The notes below the pieces were generated by a model. That model was not told where the DNA came from. It was given only the letters and a program-made list of their open reading frames with translations, and ran no database searches. A stretch of DNA of 64,000 bases, from positions 1 through 64,000 of the forward strand of contig CAKSSN010000014.1 in assembly GCA_934489015.1 (NCBI GenBank). The letters run 5' to 3'. Shown here in pieces: positions 31,855 to 40,808 of this stretch; within the stretch, counting starts at the first letter, position 1; every line of letters begins with the position of its first letter. This DNA is from an uncultured Clostridia bacterium. Its GTDB lineage: Bacteria; Bacillota; Clostridia; UBA1381. The position numbers and the translations under genes were made by a program.

Positions 31855-32727
31855 ATGAAAACAGCGCTTATAGATATAGGTTCAAATACGATAAGGCTTG
31901 TTATTTATGAAAACAATAAGGAAATAAAAAATACCGCCGTGTATGCCGGGCTTATTTCCGATGTTTCGGACGGCAAAATTTCGCCTGAGGGAATTTTTAA
32001 AATTATATCGGCTTTAAATCCGATGAAGAAAACGGCGGCGGAATATGAATGCTGCGATATTTACGCGTTTGCTACCGCGTCACTTAGAGATATTTCCGAC
32101 AAGGACGGACTTTGCGGGTGCATATACGAAAGCACGGGAATTAAAATAGAAATAATTTCTGCCGAAAAAGAAGCGTATTACGATTTTCTCGGTCTTAAAA
32201 GCGTTTTGAATATCGACAGCGGTGCGGCGTTTGATTTGGGCGGCGGTAGCTGCCAGATAATAGTGTTTGAAAAAAATCTGCCGCGCGAGTCCGCGTCCTT
32301 TAAAATAGGGTCGCAGCGCCTTTATGATGAATTTGTATCGGGCGTTATTCCGTCTGAGGAGGAAATAGGCGCAGTGAGAAGATATGTAAGACGCTGCATT
32401 TCGGATATGGCGCTTTTGAAGGGTATCGGCTGCGAGAAAATATATGCGATGGGCGGCGCGGTGTTTGCGCTTTGCGCACTTAAAGAAAAATACTTTCCGT
32501 CAGGCAGTAGCTGCCTTACAAAAAATGATTTTAAAAATATAATGACGCTTTCTGAGGATAAGATAAAGGCTGTCGTGCCGAAGCGGCTGAAAACCGTAAT
32601 TCCGGCAGCTGCTACAATGCTTGAAATCTTGAATTATACTGCCGCAGAGCAAATCTGCGCAACGGGCGCGGGAGTCCGCGACGGCATATTGGCGGAAAAA
32701 ACGGACGGCATGGCGAAAAATGCATAA
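31855..32727 (+). CDS. Ppx/GppA phosphatase family protein
   Basis: The 290-residue protein has the actin-like fold motifs of exopolyphosphatase/pppGpp phosphatase: DIGSNTIRLVIYE at the N terminus, ATASLRD, FDLGGGSCQI near residue 122 and AMGGAVFALCAL. It would release phosphate from polyphosphate or hydrolyse pppGpp. It is the short form, without a C-terminal HD domain. It is the last gene of the CDF operon, so a link between polyphosphate, which binds metals, and metal export is possible. Confidence 0.85.
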   Translation: MKTALIDIGSNTIRLVIYENNKEIKNTAVYAGLISDVSDGKISPEGIFKIISALNPMKKTAAEYECCDIYAFATASLRDISDKDGLCGCIYESTGIKIEIISAEKEAYYDFLGLKSVLNIDSGAAFDLGGGSCQIIVFEKNLPRESASFKIGSQRLYDEFVSGVIPSEEEIGAVRRYVRRCISDMALLKGIGCEKIYAMGGAVFALCALKEKYFPSGSSCLTKNDFKNIMTLSEDKIKAVVPKRLKTVIPAAATMLEILNYTAAEQICATGAGVRDGILAEKTDGMAKNA

Positions 32728-32779
32728 ATACTTGTCAAAAACAGAAAAAATTTCGTTTATTATTTAATGGCTCAATCCC

Positions 32780-32808
32780 TTGACTTTACGGCGAAAATAT
32801 GGTATCAT
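32780..32808 (+). promoter_or_regulatory. Promoter of the threonine operon
   Basis: TTGACT (32780-32785), a 17-base spacer and TATCAT (32803-32808) lie about 55 bases before the ACT gene. No T-box or other riboswitch shape was seen in 32728-32862. Confidence 0.7.
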
Positions 32809-32862
32809 ACTATATTATAAATACATTAGTTTTTCTGTCAAGGACAAAAGGGGTTATTTGAT

Positions 32863-33297
32863 ATGGATAACGATTACGTATTGCTTAATACAAAAATAGC
32901 GTCTGACGTCATTTTAAAGGTTCTTGCCGTTAAACGCCTTCTGTCGTCCGGCAGTGTAAAGAGGACAGGAGAGGCAATAGAAAGAGTCGGTATAAGCAGA
33001 AGCGCTTTTTATAAGTATAAGGATTATGTGTTTGACTACAGCGGCGACAGATTCGGTCATATGTTTACGCTTTCGATTGAGCTTAAAGATATTTCCGGAA
33101 TTTTGAGCGATATTCTTAAAACGCTTGCGGAGTTTGGCTGTAATGTTCTTACGATTAATCAGAATATACCGATAAACAGTATTGCTAATGTAACGGTTTC
33201 GGCGCGCGCCGAAGAGAGCCTTAGCCTTGAAACTTTAACAGATAATATAAAGCGGCTTGACGGAGTAAACAGAGTTGAGTTGCTTGCGATGCAGTAG
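32863..33297 (+). CDS. ACT-domain protein, PheB/UPF0735 family
   Basis: The 144-residue protein has an N-terminal helix-turn-helix-like part (about 10-55, with KRTGEAIERVGISRSAFYKYKDYV) and a C-terminal ACT domain (about 68-142, FTLSIELKDISGILSDILKTLAEFG). This is the UPF0735 arrangement, often next to homoserine dehydrogenase. It probably senses an aspartate-family or aromatic amino acid. It is the first gene of the operon with hom, thrB and lysC. Confidence 0.88.
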   Translation: MDNDYVLLNTKIASDVILKVLAVKRLLSSGSVKRTGEAIERVGISRSAFYKYKDYVFDYSGDRFGHMFTLSIELKDISGILSDILKTLAEFGCNVLTINQNIPINSIANVTVSARAEESLSLETLTDNIKRLDGVNRVELLAMQ

Positions 33298-33341
33298 AGC
33301 GGCAATTCGGTGCTGCGGAAAAACATATAGGAGGCGGTCAG

Positions 33342-34553
33342 ATGGCAAGCATTGCGATAATGGGATTTGGAACTGTCGGAAGCGGCGTTTATGAAATAGT
33401 AAAAACCAATTCTGCAATTCTGAAGCAAAATGCAAACGGAGAAGAAATTAAAATCAAGCGTATTCTCGATATAAGAGATTTTTCGGAGCATGAGGACGCG
33501 GAGCTTTTTACAAAGGATTTTTCCGATATTTTAAATGATCCGGAAATAACGGTTGTAGTCGAGGTTATGGGCGGACTTCATCCGGCATATGAGTTTACAA
33601 AGGAGCTTCTTGAAAACGGAAAAAGCGTTGTTACATCAAATAAGGAGCTTGTTGCAACATACGGAACGGAGCTTTTGAGCCTTGCGTGCGACAAAAACGA
33701 AAATTATTTGTTTGAAGCGAGCGTGGGCGGCGGAATACCGGTTATAAGACCGATACATCAGTGCCTTACGGCAAACAGGGTAGAGCGTATTGCCGGGATT
33801 TTAAACGGCACGACAAACTACATTTTAAATGAAATGATTGAAAAGGGCAAGTCCTTTGAGAACGCTCTTTCGGACGCTCAGTCAAAGGGCTATGCGGAAA
33901 AAAATCCGGCAGCGGATATTGAGGGTCATGACGCGTGCAGAAAAATTGCGATTTTGGCGTCACTTGCTTCAAGAAAATTTGTTGATTACAGAAATATAGT
34001 AACTGAGGGCATTGTTGACATTACGCTTGAGGACGTAAAATATGCCGAAAGTTGCGGCAGGGTTATAAAGCTTATAGGCTATGCCGAGTTTGACGAAAAT
34101 GACAGGCTGTTTTCGATAGTATGCCCCATGCTTGTTGACAAGTCGAGCCCGCTTGCGTGCGTAAACGGAGTTTATAACGCGGTTATGATTACGGGCGACA
34201 GCGTGGGCGATGTTATGTTTTACGGCAAGGGCGCAGGAAAGCTTCCGACTGCAAGCGCTGTTGTTGCGGATGTTATCGACGCGGTTAAGCATATAGAAAG
34301 AAGCAAAAAAATTGCCTGGTCCGATGTCGGAAGCGATTTTATGGTTTGCGAGGATGAAAAGAGCTTTGAGTTCTTTATAAGAACAAAGAGCAGCCTTGAA
34401 AGCGCAAAATCGGTTTTTGATATAAAGGAAGCCTTAGATATAGGAATAAACGGCGAAACGGCGTTTATAACCGGGAAAATGTCCGGTAAGGAAGCAAAAG
34501 AAAAAATAAAACAGCTGCCGGAGGTTATCTCGTGCATAAGAGTGATGCAATAA
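33342..34553 (+). CDS. hom: Homoserine dehydrogenase
   Basis: The 403-residue enzyme reduces aspartate semialdehyde to homoserine with NAD(P)H. Visible are the nucleotide loop GFGTVGSG (8-15), GGIPVIRP, the signature NGTTNYIL (about 154-161) and, from about residue 325, a C-terminal ACT domain for threonine feedback. The start follows AGGAGG. The stop TAA overlaps the thrB ATG by one base. Confidence 0.95.
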   Translation: MASIAIMGFGTVGSGVYEIVKTNSAILKQNANGEEIKIKRILDIRDFSEHEDAELFTKDFSDILNDPEITVVVEVMGGLHPAYEFTKELLENGKSVVTSNKELVATYGTELLSLACDKNENYLFEASVGGGIPVIRPIHQCLTANRVERIAGILNGTTNYILNEMIEKGKSFENALSDAQSKGYAEKNPAADIEGHDACRKIAILASLASRKFVDYRNIVTEGIVDITLEDVKYAESCGRVIKLIGYAEFDENDRLFSIVCPMLVDKSSPLACVNGVYNAVMITGDSVGDVMFYGKGAGKLPTASAVVADVIDAVKHIERSKKIAWSDVGSDFMVCEDEKSFEFFIRTKSSLESAKSVFDIKEALDIGINGETAFITGKMSGKEAKEKIKQLPEVISCIRVMQ

Positions 34554-35449
34554 TGAATGTCAGAGTAAAGGTGCCCGCAACAAGCGCAAATATGGGTCCG
34601 GGCTTTGACTGTCTGGGAGTTGCGCTGGGGCTGTATAATGTAATTGATATGCGCAGCGGAGAGGGGCAAACCGATCCGTCGCTTAAAAATAATCTTATTT
34701 ATAAGGCGATGAGCGTTGTTTTCTCCGAGTGCGGATATGAGCCGGGTAAAATATCGGTTTATCAAAACAGCTGTATTCCAATGACTCGTGGGCTCGGCAG
34801 CAGCGGAGCGTGCATAATCGGCGGAATGCTCGGTGCAAACGTTATTGCCGGCAAGCCGTTTGATTACAGCGAAATACTTAATATGGCGGCTAAAATGGAG
34901 GGGCATCCCGATAATGTGGCTCCGGCGCTTTACGGCGGCTTTTGTACGGCGGTGCTTGACGGAGGCAGGGTTTACTGCACGTCAAACAAAATTGTCGGCA
35001 AAATTAAATTTGCGGCAATAATACCCGATTACTTTGTTGCAACAAAAAATTCGCGCAGCGCTGTTCCGAAAAGCTTTACAAAGGAGGACGCGTCATATAA
35101 TATCGCACACGCGTCAATGCTTACCGCCGCACTTATAGGCGGCAGGACAGAGCTTTTAAAAACCGCGTGCCGCGACAGGCTTCATCAGCCGTACAGAAAA
35201 AAGTATATAGACGGCATGGAGGAAATATTCCAAAGGTCCTATGATTTCGGCTCGCTTGCAACATATCTGAGCGGCTCCGGTCCGACGGTTATTTCAATGA
35301 TTGATGACAGCTGTATGGATTATATGAAAAAAATGAGCGCTTATCTGAATGAAAATCATGCAGGCTGGAGATGCAGACTGCTTACAATAGATAATGTCGG
35401 TGCGGTAGTTTCCTATTCGGAAAAGAAGCAGAAAAATTGGAGGTTTTAA
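34553..35449 (+). CDS. thrB: Homoserine kinase
   Basis: The 298-residue GHMP kinase phosphorylates homoserine for threonine synthesis. Family motifs are PATSANMGPGFDCLG near the N terminus, the ATP loop MTRGLGSSGACIIGG, and the C-terminal SGSGPTVISM. The start at 34553 overlaps the hom stop, so translation is probably coupled. The in-frame codons upstream lie inside hom. Confidence 0.93.
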   Translation: MNVRVKVPATSANMGPGFDCLGVALGLYNVIDMRSGEGQTDPSLKNNLIYKAMSVVFSECGYEPGKISVYQNSCIPMTRGLGSSGACIIGGMLGANVIAGKPFDYSEILNMAAKMEGHPDNVAPALYGGFCTAVLDGGRVYCTSNKIVGKIKFAAIIPDYFVATKNSRSAVPKSFTKEDASYNIAHASMLTAALIGGRTELLKTACRDRLHQPYRKKYIDGMEEIFQRSYDFGSLATYLSGSGPTVISMIDDSCMDYMKKMSAYLNENHAGWRCRLLTIDNVGAVVSYSEKKQKNWRF

Positions 35450-35450
35450 A

Positions 35451-36662
35451 ATGTCAATTGGACTTGTAGTTCAAAAATACGGCGGAACGAGTGTAAGGGA
35501 CGCCGAACGTGTTATGAACGTTGCAAAGCGCGTTACGGACACGTATAAAGAGGGAAATAACGTTGTTGTCGTTGTTTCGGCTCAGGGTGATACAACGGAT
35601 GAGCTTATAGAAAAGGCTTATGAAATTAATCCTTCTCCGTCAAAAAGAGAAATGGACGTTCTTCTTTCAACGGGTGAGCAGATTTCAATTTCGCTTCTTG
35701 CAATGGCAATAGAAAAGCTCGGCTATCCCGTAGTTTCAATGACGGGCTGGCAGGCAGGCTTTAAAACAAGCGCAAATTACGGTGCGGCAAGAATACATGA
35801 AATAGATTCGTCGAGAATAGAAAACGAGCTTGACAAGCGCAGAATAGTTGTTGTTGCAGGCTTTCAGGGCATTAACAAATTTGACGATATTGTAACGCTC
35901 GGCAGAGGCGGCTCCGATACGTCGGCGGTTGCTCTTGCAGCTGCGCTGAATGCAGACATCTGCGAAATATATACCGATGTTGACGGCGTTTATACGGCAG
36001 ATCCGCGAATTGTTAAAAATGCGTTTAAGCTTGATGATATTTCATATGATGAAATGCTTGAGCTTGCGTCGCTCGGCGCTAACGTTCTTCATAACAGAAG
36101 CGTGGAGCTTGCAAAGAAATATAATGTTAAGCTTGCTGTAAAATCAAGCCTTAATCATAATGAAGGCACATATGTCAAGGAGGTAGACCAAGTGGAAAAG
36201 ATGATAGTAAGAGGCGTTACAAGAGATAACGACTGCGCGAGAATTGCACTTTGCGGCGTTGAGGATACACCGGGAAAGGCATTTCAGATTTTTGATCTTC
36301 TTTCAAAGAATAACATAGGAGTAGACCTTATAATTCAGTCAATCGGAAACGGTGTTCAGAAGGATATAAGCTTTACAACAACAGAGGGAGATCTTGAAAA
36401 GGCTCTTGAAATTCTCGATAAAAACAAGGAAATAATAAAGGCAAACGAGGTTAAATGGTCAAAGGACGTTTCAAAGGTGTCTATCGTAGGCGCAGGCATG
36501 ATGACAAGCGTCGGCGTTGCTTCAAAAATGTTTGAGGCGCTTTACAATGAGCATATTAACATAAATATGATTGCAACCTCCGAAATAAAAATTTCGGTTC
36601 TCGTTGACAAGAAGGATGCGGAAAAAGCGGTAAACGCTATACATGAAAAATTCTTCGGCTGA
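35451..36662 (+). CDS. lysC: Aspartate kinase
   Basis: The 403-residue enzyme makes aspartyl phosphate at the head of the lysine, threonine and methionine pathway. It has the KYGGTSV motif at 9-15, the TLGRGGSDTSAVALAAAL loop, and two ACT domains after about residue 265. It follows thrB after one base with GGAGG in the thrB end. Grouping with hom and thrB suggests control by threonine. Confidence 0.95.
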   Translation: MSIGLVVQKYGGTSVRDAERVMNVAKRVTDTYKEGNNVVVVVSAQGDTTDELIEKAYEINPSPSKREMDVLLSTGEQISISLLAMAIEKLGYPVVSMTGWQAGFKTSANYGAARIHEIDSSRIENELDKRRIVVVAGFQGINKFDDIVTLGRGGSDTSAVALAAALNADICEIYTDVDGVYTADPRIVKNAFKLDDISYDEMLELASLGANVLHNRSVELAKKYNVKLAVKSSLNHNEGTYVKEVDQVEKMIVRGVTRDNDCARIALCGVEDTPGKAFQIFDLLSKNNIGVDLIIQSIGNGVQKDISFTTTEGDLEKALEILDKNKEIIKANEVKWSKDVSKVSIVGAGMMTSVGVASKMFEALYNEHININMIATSEIKISVLVDKKDAEKAVNAIHEKFFG

Positions 36663-36699
36663 TTATTATACTTAAACGATTGCTTAGAAAGGCCGCATT

Positions 36700-37431
36700 A
36701 TGAATGATAGAATTGCCGGAAGAAATCCGGTGCTTGAGGCTCTGCGTTCGGGCAGGGAGATTGATAAAATATTTGTTAAAAAAGGTCAGCCGGAGGGAAG
36801 CCTCAGGCCGCTTATAAAAAAGGCGCGCGACAGAGGCATTATAATTTCTGAGGTTGACAGAAAAAAGCTCGATGAGCTGTCGGGCGGTGAAAATCATCAG
36901 GGTGTTGTTGCTTTTGTGTCGGAGATACGGTATAAAACGATTGATGATATTCTAAATGCCGCAAAGGAGCGCGGCGAAGCTCCGTTTGTTGTAATTCTTG
37001 ATAAAATAACCGATCCGCATAATATCGGCGCTATAATAAGAACGGCGGAGTGCGCCGGCGCGCACGGAATTATTATGCCCAAGCGCGCGAGCGCGCCTAT
37101 TAACGAGATAGTTGCAAAAACGTCGGCAGGCGCCGTTGAATACGCAAATATATGCAAGGTTACAAATCTTTCGGCGGCTATAGATAAGCTTAAGGAAAAC
37201 GGACTTTGGATTACCGGCGCGGATATGGACGGTGAGTCAATGTATGATATTGATTTTACCGGAGGAGTCGGGCTTGTAATCGGAAGCGAGGGCGAGGGAA
37301 TAAGCCGCCTTGTCCGCGAAAAATGTGATTTTATCGCGTCTATACCGATGAAGGGAGAGGTTTCTTCTCTTAATGCGTCGGTTGCAGCCGGAATACTTAT
37401 GTATGAGGTTGTGAGAAAAAATTTAAAATAA
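36700..37431 (+). CDS. rlmB: 23S rRNA 2'-O-methyltransferase, RlmB/TrmH family
   Basis: The 243-residue SPOUT enzyme has an N-terminal substrate-binding domain (RNPVLEALRSGREIDKIFV) and the knotted SAM site: DPHNIGAIIRTAECAGA (motif 1), LVIGSEGEGIS (motif 2) and IPMKGEVSSLNASVAAGI (motif 3). RlmB methylates G2251 of 23S rRNA. It follows lysC by 37 bases in the same direction. Confidence 0.92.
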   Translation: MNDRIAGRNPVLEALRSGREIDKIFVKKGQPEGSLRPLIKKARDRGIIISEVDRKKLDELSGGENHQGVVAFVSEIRYKTIDDILNAAKERGEAPFVVILDKITDPHNIGAIIRTAECAGAHGIIMPKRASAPINEIVAKTSAGAVEYANICKVTNLSAAIDKLKENGLWITGADMDGESMYDIDFTGGVGLVIGSEGEGISRLVREKCDFIASIPMKGEVSSLNASVAAGILMYEVVRKNLK

Positions 37432-37539
37432 ACGGCAATGGGGTGTAATGTGTAAAAGCGCAGTGCACTCCTCTTTAATGCAAAACGGGCAAGGCTTAAA
37501 AGCACTTTTTATTTAAAATCTGAAAGGATGATTGATTTA

Positions 37540-37809
37540 ATGAAAGCGGTTATAACGGTTATAGGAAAAGACAGGGTTGGAATTATTGCGGAGGTAAGCG
37601 CATTTCTGGCTGAAAACTCTGTTAATATTCTCGATATTTCGCAGACGATTATGCAGGATATGTTCTGCATGATAATGCTTGTTGAGTTTAAGGATTCGGA
37701 TAAGACGATAAGTGACATATCCGACAGACTTTCAAAGCTCGGCGAAAAATCCGGACTTTCAATTCATGTTCAGCGTGAGGAAATTTTCAATTCCATGCAC
37801 AGAATATAA
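37540..37809 (+). CDS. Small ACT-domain protein (UPF0237 type)
   Basis: The 89-residue protein is a single ACT domain (AVITVIGKDRVGIIAEVSAFLAEN...VNILDISQTI). I choose the ATG at 37540, since the one at 37528 touches the RBS. It pairs with the DUF711 gene 15 bases downstream, an association seen widely in Firmicutes and archaea. Ligand unknown. Confidence 0.88.
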   Translation: MKAVITVIGKDRVGIIAEVSAFLAENSVNILDISQTIMQDMFCMIMLVEFKDSDKTISDISDRLSKLGEKSGLSIHVQREEIFNSMHRI

Positions 37810-37824
37810 TTCGGGAGGCGCAAA

Positions 37825-39192
37825 ATGATTAATCCTTTTGAAATAATGGAAACAATCAATATGATTGACAGGGAAAACCTTGATATTCGTACCATAACTA
37901 TGGGAATGTCGCTTAAAAGCTGCGCCGACAGCAATATTGATGTTTTATGTGAGAACATATATAAAAAAATAACCTCTTATGCAAAGGACCTTGTAAAGGT
38001 CGGAGAGGAAATAGAGGCACAGTTCGGTATTCCGATTATAAACAAGCGCATAAGCGTAACGCCTGTTTCGATGGTTCTTGAGCCGGTGAAAAATTTGACC
38101 GTAGAGGACTGCGTAAAGGTTGCAAAAACGCTTGACAGAGCGGCAAAGGCGGTAGGCGTTAATTTTATCGGCGGCTACAGCGCGCTTGTTCAGAAGGGGT
38201 ACACAAATAACGAAAAAATATTTATAAGCTCAATTCCGCAGGCTCTTGCAGCTACAGATATAGTCTGCTCAAGCGTGAATGTTGCTTCAACCAAGGCCGG
38301 AATTAATATGGACGCGGTTAAGCAGATGGGCGAAATTATAAAGCAGGCAGCAGCTCTTACGGCGGAGTCGGGCGGATTTGCGTGTGCAAAGCTCGTTGTG
38401 TTTTCAAACGCCGTTGAGGATAATCCGTTTATGGCAGGCGCTTTTCACGGTGACGGTGAGGGCGAATGTGTTATAAATGTCGGCGTAAGCGGACCGGGCG
38501 TTGTTAAATGTGCGCTTGAAAAGGTTGCCGGAGAGGATTTCGGTGTTGTTGCCGATACGATAAAGAAAACCGCGTTTAAAATTACGCGTATGGGTCAGCT
38601 TGTGGCTCAGGAGGCTTCAAAGCGCCTTAATGTTCCGTTTGGAATTGTCGATTTGTCGCTTGCACCTACCCCTGCGGTAGGCGACAGCGTTGCATATATA
38701 CTTGAGGAAATGGGTCTTGAACAGTGCGGAACGCACGGAACTACCGCAGCGCTTGCTCTGCTCAATGATGCCGTGAAAAAAGGCGGCGTAATGGCGTCAA
38801 GCTATGTAGGCGGACTTTCCGGTGCGTTTATTCCGGTAAGCGAGGATGCCGGCATGATTGCCGCAGCGTCTTCCGGTGCGCTTTCGCTTGAAAAGCTTGA
38901 AGCTATGACCTGCGTTTGCTCGGTGGGACTTGACATGATTGCAATTCCCGGCGACACAAGCGCCTCAACCATATCTGCAATCATTGCCGATGAGGCGGCA
39001 ATCGGTATGGTAAACACCAAAACAACCGCTGTCAGAATAATTCCGGCGCCCGACAAAAAAGTCGGAGATGTTGTGGAATTCGGCGGACTTCTCGGTTCGG
39101 GACCTGTAATGAGGGTAAGCAGTCTTTCAAGCGAGGAATTTATTTCGCGCGGCGGAAGAATACCTGCTCCGATACACAGTCTTAAAAACTAA
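37825..39192 (+). CDS. DUF711/UPF0210 family protein
   Basis: The 455-residue protein belongs to the conserved UPF0210 (PFL-related) family and is rich in glycine and alanine. Marks are ISVTPVSMVLEP, DRAAKAVGVNFIGGYSALV and PTPAVGDSVAYILEEMGLE. The fold has glycyl-radical-enzyme-like features, but there is no known reaction. It forms a conserved pair with the upstream ACT protein. Confidence 0.9.
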   Translation: MINPFEIMETINMIDRENLDIRTITMGMSLKSCADSNIDVLCENIYKKITSYAKDLVKVGEEIEAQFGIPIINKRISVTPVSMVLEPVKNLTVEDCVKVAKTLDRAAKAVGVNFIGGYSALVQKGYTNNEKIFISSIPQALAATDIVCSSVNVASTKAGINMDAVKQMGEIIKQAAALTAESGGFACAKLVVFSNAVEDNPFMAGAFHGDGEGECVINVGVSGPGVVKCALEKVAGEDFGVVADTIKKTAFKITRMGQLVAQEASKRLNVPFGIVDLSLAPTPAVGDSVAYILEEMGLEQCGTHGTTAALALLNDAVKKGGVMASSYVGGLSGAFIPVSEDAGMIAAASSGALSLEKLEAMTCVCSVGLDMIAIPGDTSASTISAIIADEAAIGMVNTKTTAVRIIPAPDKKVGDVVEFGGLLGSGPVMRVSSLSSEEFISRGGRIPAPIHSLKN

Positions 39193-39316
39193 CCGGCAGT
39201 CTTTGGCGCGGTATGCCGGTGGCTGCAAAATAAGCCTTGCAGCGTTACCGTATGTGCATTATCCGGCTGCATGAAGCCGAATAATACGGTTTATATCAGA
39301 AAGGAAGGGACATTCA

Positions 39317-39631
39317 ATGGACGAGCTTAAAGTTATAGACAAAATCATAAGTATAGAACAGGAAGCTCAGGAGCTTGTAAGGGAGGCGGAAAAGCAGGCG
39401 GCGGAGCTTGAAAGCTCGGCTGAGGCTAAGGCCGGTGAGCTCGAAGAGGATATTTTAAACAGAGCAAAGAAAAAATGCAGGACAATTAAAGAGATGGAGG
39501 ACAAATTTGCTGAGGATAAAATTTCCGAAATTGAAAAGCAGTCCGCTTCTCAAATGGCGGCATTGGAAAATCAGTATAATGAAAATAAAGATAAATGGGT
39601 GTCGGGCATAGTTTCCGATATTCTCTCTTAA
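39317..39631 (+). CDS. V-type ATPase subunit H/G (peripheral stalk)
   Basis: The 104-residue charged, coiled-coil protein (long runs of Glu, Lys and Ala, residues about 5-95) fits the peripheral stalk subunit H (G) that pairs with subunit E. It is the first gene of a nine-gene V-ATPase operon, preceded by a 124-base gap with GC-rich hairpin potential (CCGGC near 39193 with GCCGG near 39214). Confidence 0.8.
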   Translation: MDELKVIDKIISIEQEAQELVREAEKQAAELESSAEAKAGELEEDILNRAKKKCRTIKEMEDKFAEDKISEIEKQSASQMAALENQYNENKDKWVSGIVSDILS

Positions 39632-39702
39632 AATATTTTCGGGAATATACCCGAAAACAAGGAGTCTGCACGAATGTGCAGCTTTGAAAGGAAGTGAGAG
39701 AA

Positions 39703-40731
39703 ATGAACAGCTATTGTGCGGTAAACGCAAAAATCAAGGCGATGTATGCCGATTGCCTTAAGGATAAGGATTATGAAAACCTTATAGCGATGCATGACGT
39801 GGGTCAGGTTTGCAGCTATCTTAAAAGCACACCTGCATATGCCGACACGCTCGGCAGCCTTACCGAAAGCGAGATGCACAGAGGTACGGTTGAGAGGATT
39901 TTGAGCCATAAGCTTTTTACGCAGTATATAAGGCTTTATAATTTTATGGATAAGGCGCACCGCGATATACTGAAGTTTTGGTTTATGCGCATGGAGGTTG
40001 AATACTTAAAGCACCGTATAAGGTATATATTCAATAATGAAACAGGAATTTATACAGAAACGGAGGACGAGGGAAGCGAGTTTTTTACGGAGCATACAAA
40101 AATAAACTGTAAGCTTGCTTCAAGCTCAAAAACGCTTTCGGATTTTGTTGAATCATGTGTTGATACGCCTTACTACAAGCTCCTTAAAACAGCCGAAACA
40201 ATCAAATCGGACTTTTTTTCGATAGGTATGATGCTCGACAGGCTTTACTATACGCTTCTGTGGAAAGCAAAGGATAAGCTGCCAAAGAGTGAGCGAGCCG
40301 CGTTTGAAGCCTATGTCGGTCCTATTGCCGATATGCTTAACATAATGTGGATATATCGCGGAAAAAAATATTTCGACTTTGACAGAGAGGTAATTTATAC
40401 TTATCTTATACCTGTACATTATCGCTTGTCGGAGGACTGTATAAAGCGGATGGTTTCCGGTGAGGGCGGAGCGTCGGTTGAAGCGGCAGCTGCCGAAACA
40501 AAATACAGCGAGCTTTTTAACGGTGTCGGAGATGAATACTTTATAGAAAAGAATTATCTCGCGCTTGAAATTAAAAACTCCAAAAGGCTTTTCGTAAATG
40601 AGCCTATGTCTATGGCCGCGATATTTGCTTATTTCAATCTTAAAGAGAGTGAAATAAACAAGATCACAACCATAATAGAGGGCGTAAGATACGGAAGCTC
40701 ATCGGAGCTTTTAAAAAATTATATAAAGTAA
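39703..40731 (+). CDS. ntpC: V-type ATPase subunit C (d)
   Basis: The 342-residue protein matches the C/d subunit that joins the central stalk to the membrane rotor, with the typical N terminus (YCAVNAKIKAMY) and helical composition. The start at 39703 follows AAAGGAAG; a GTG three codons upstream is less well placed. Confidence 0.88.
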   Translation: MNSYCAVNAKIKAMYADCLKDKDYENLIAMHDVGQVCSYLKSTPAYADTLGSLTESEMHRGTVERILSHKLFTQYIRLYNFMDKAHRDILKFWFMRMEVEYLKHRIRYIFNNETGIYTETEDEGSEFFTEHTKINCKLASSSKTLSDFVESCVDTPYYKLLKTAETIKSDFFSIGMMLDRLYYTLLWKAKDKLPKSERAAFEAYVGPIADMLNIMWIYRGKKYFDFDREVIYTYLIPVHYRLSEDCIKRMVSGEGGASVEAAAAETKYSELFNGVGDEYFIEKNYLALEIKNSKRLFVNEPMSMAAIFAYFNLKESEINKITTIIEGVRYGSSSELLKNYIK

Positions 40732-40808
40732 AGAGCGAATAAATGCAAATATATGCAAAGATATGCTTTGCAGCATTTCGCTGAAAATAATATTTAGGGG
40801 ATGATAAA

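Noticed and set aside
32728..32862. T-box or threonine attenuator before the hom operon
   Set aside because: The leader from the promoter to the ACT gene is only about 50 bases and contains no T-box sequence or run of threonine codons.
34220..34906. Minus-strand frame of 228 residues across the hom/thrB junction
   Set aside because: Both hom and thrB are intact on the plus strand with full motifs; the frame is their shadow.
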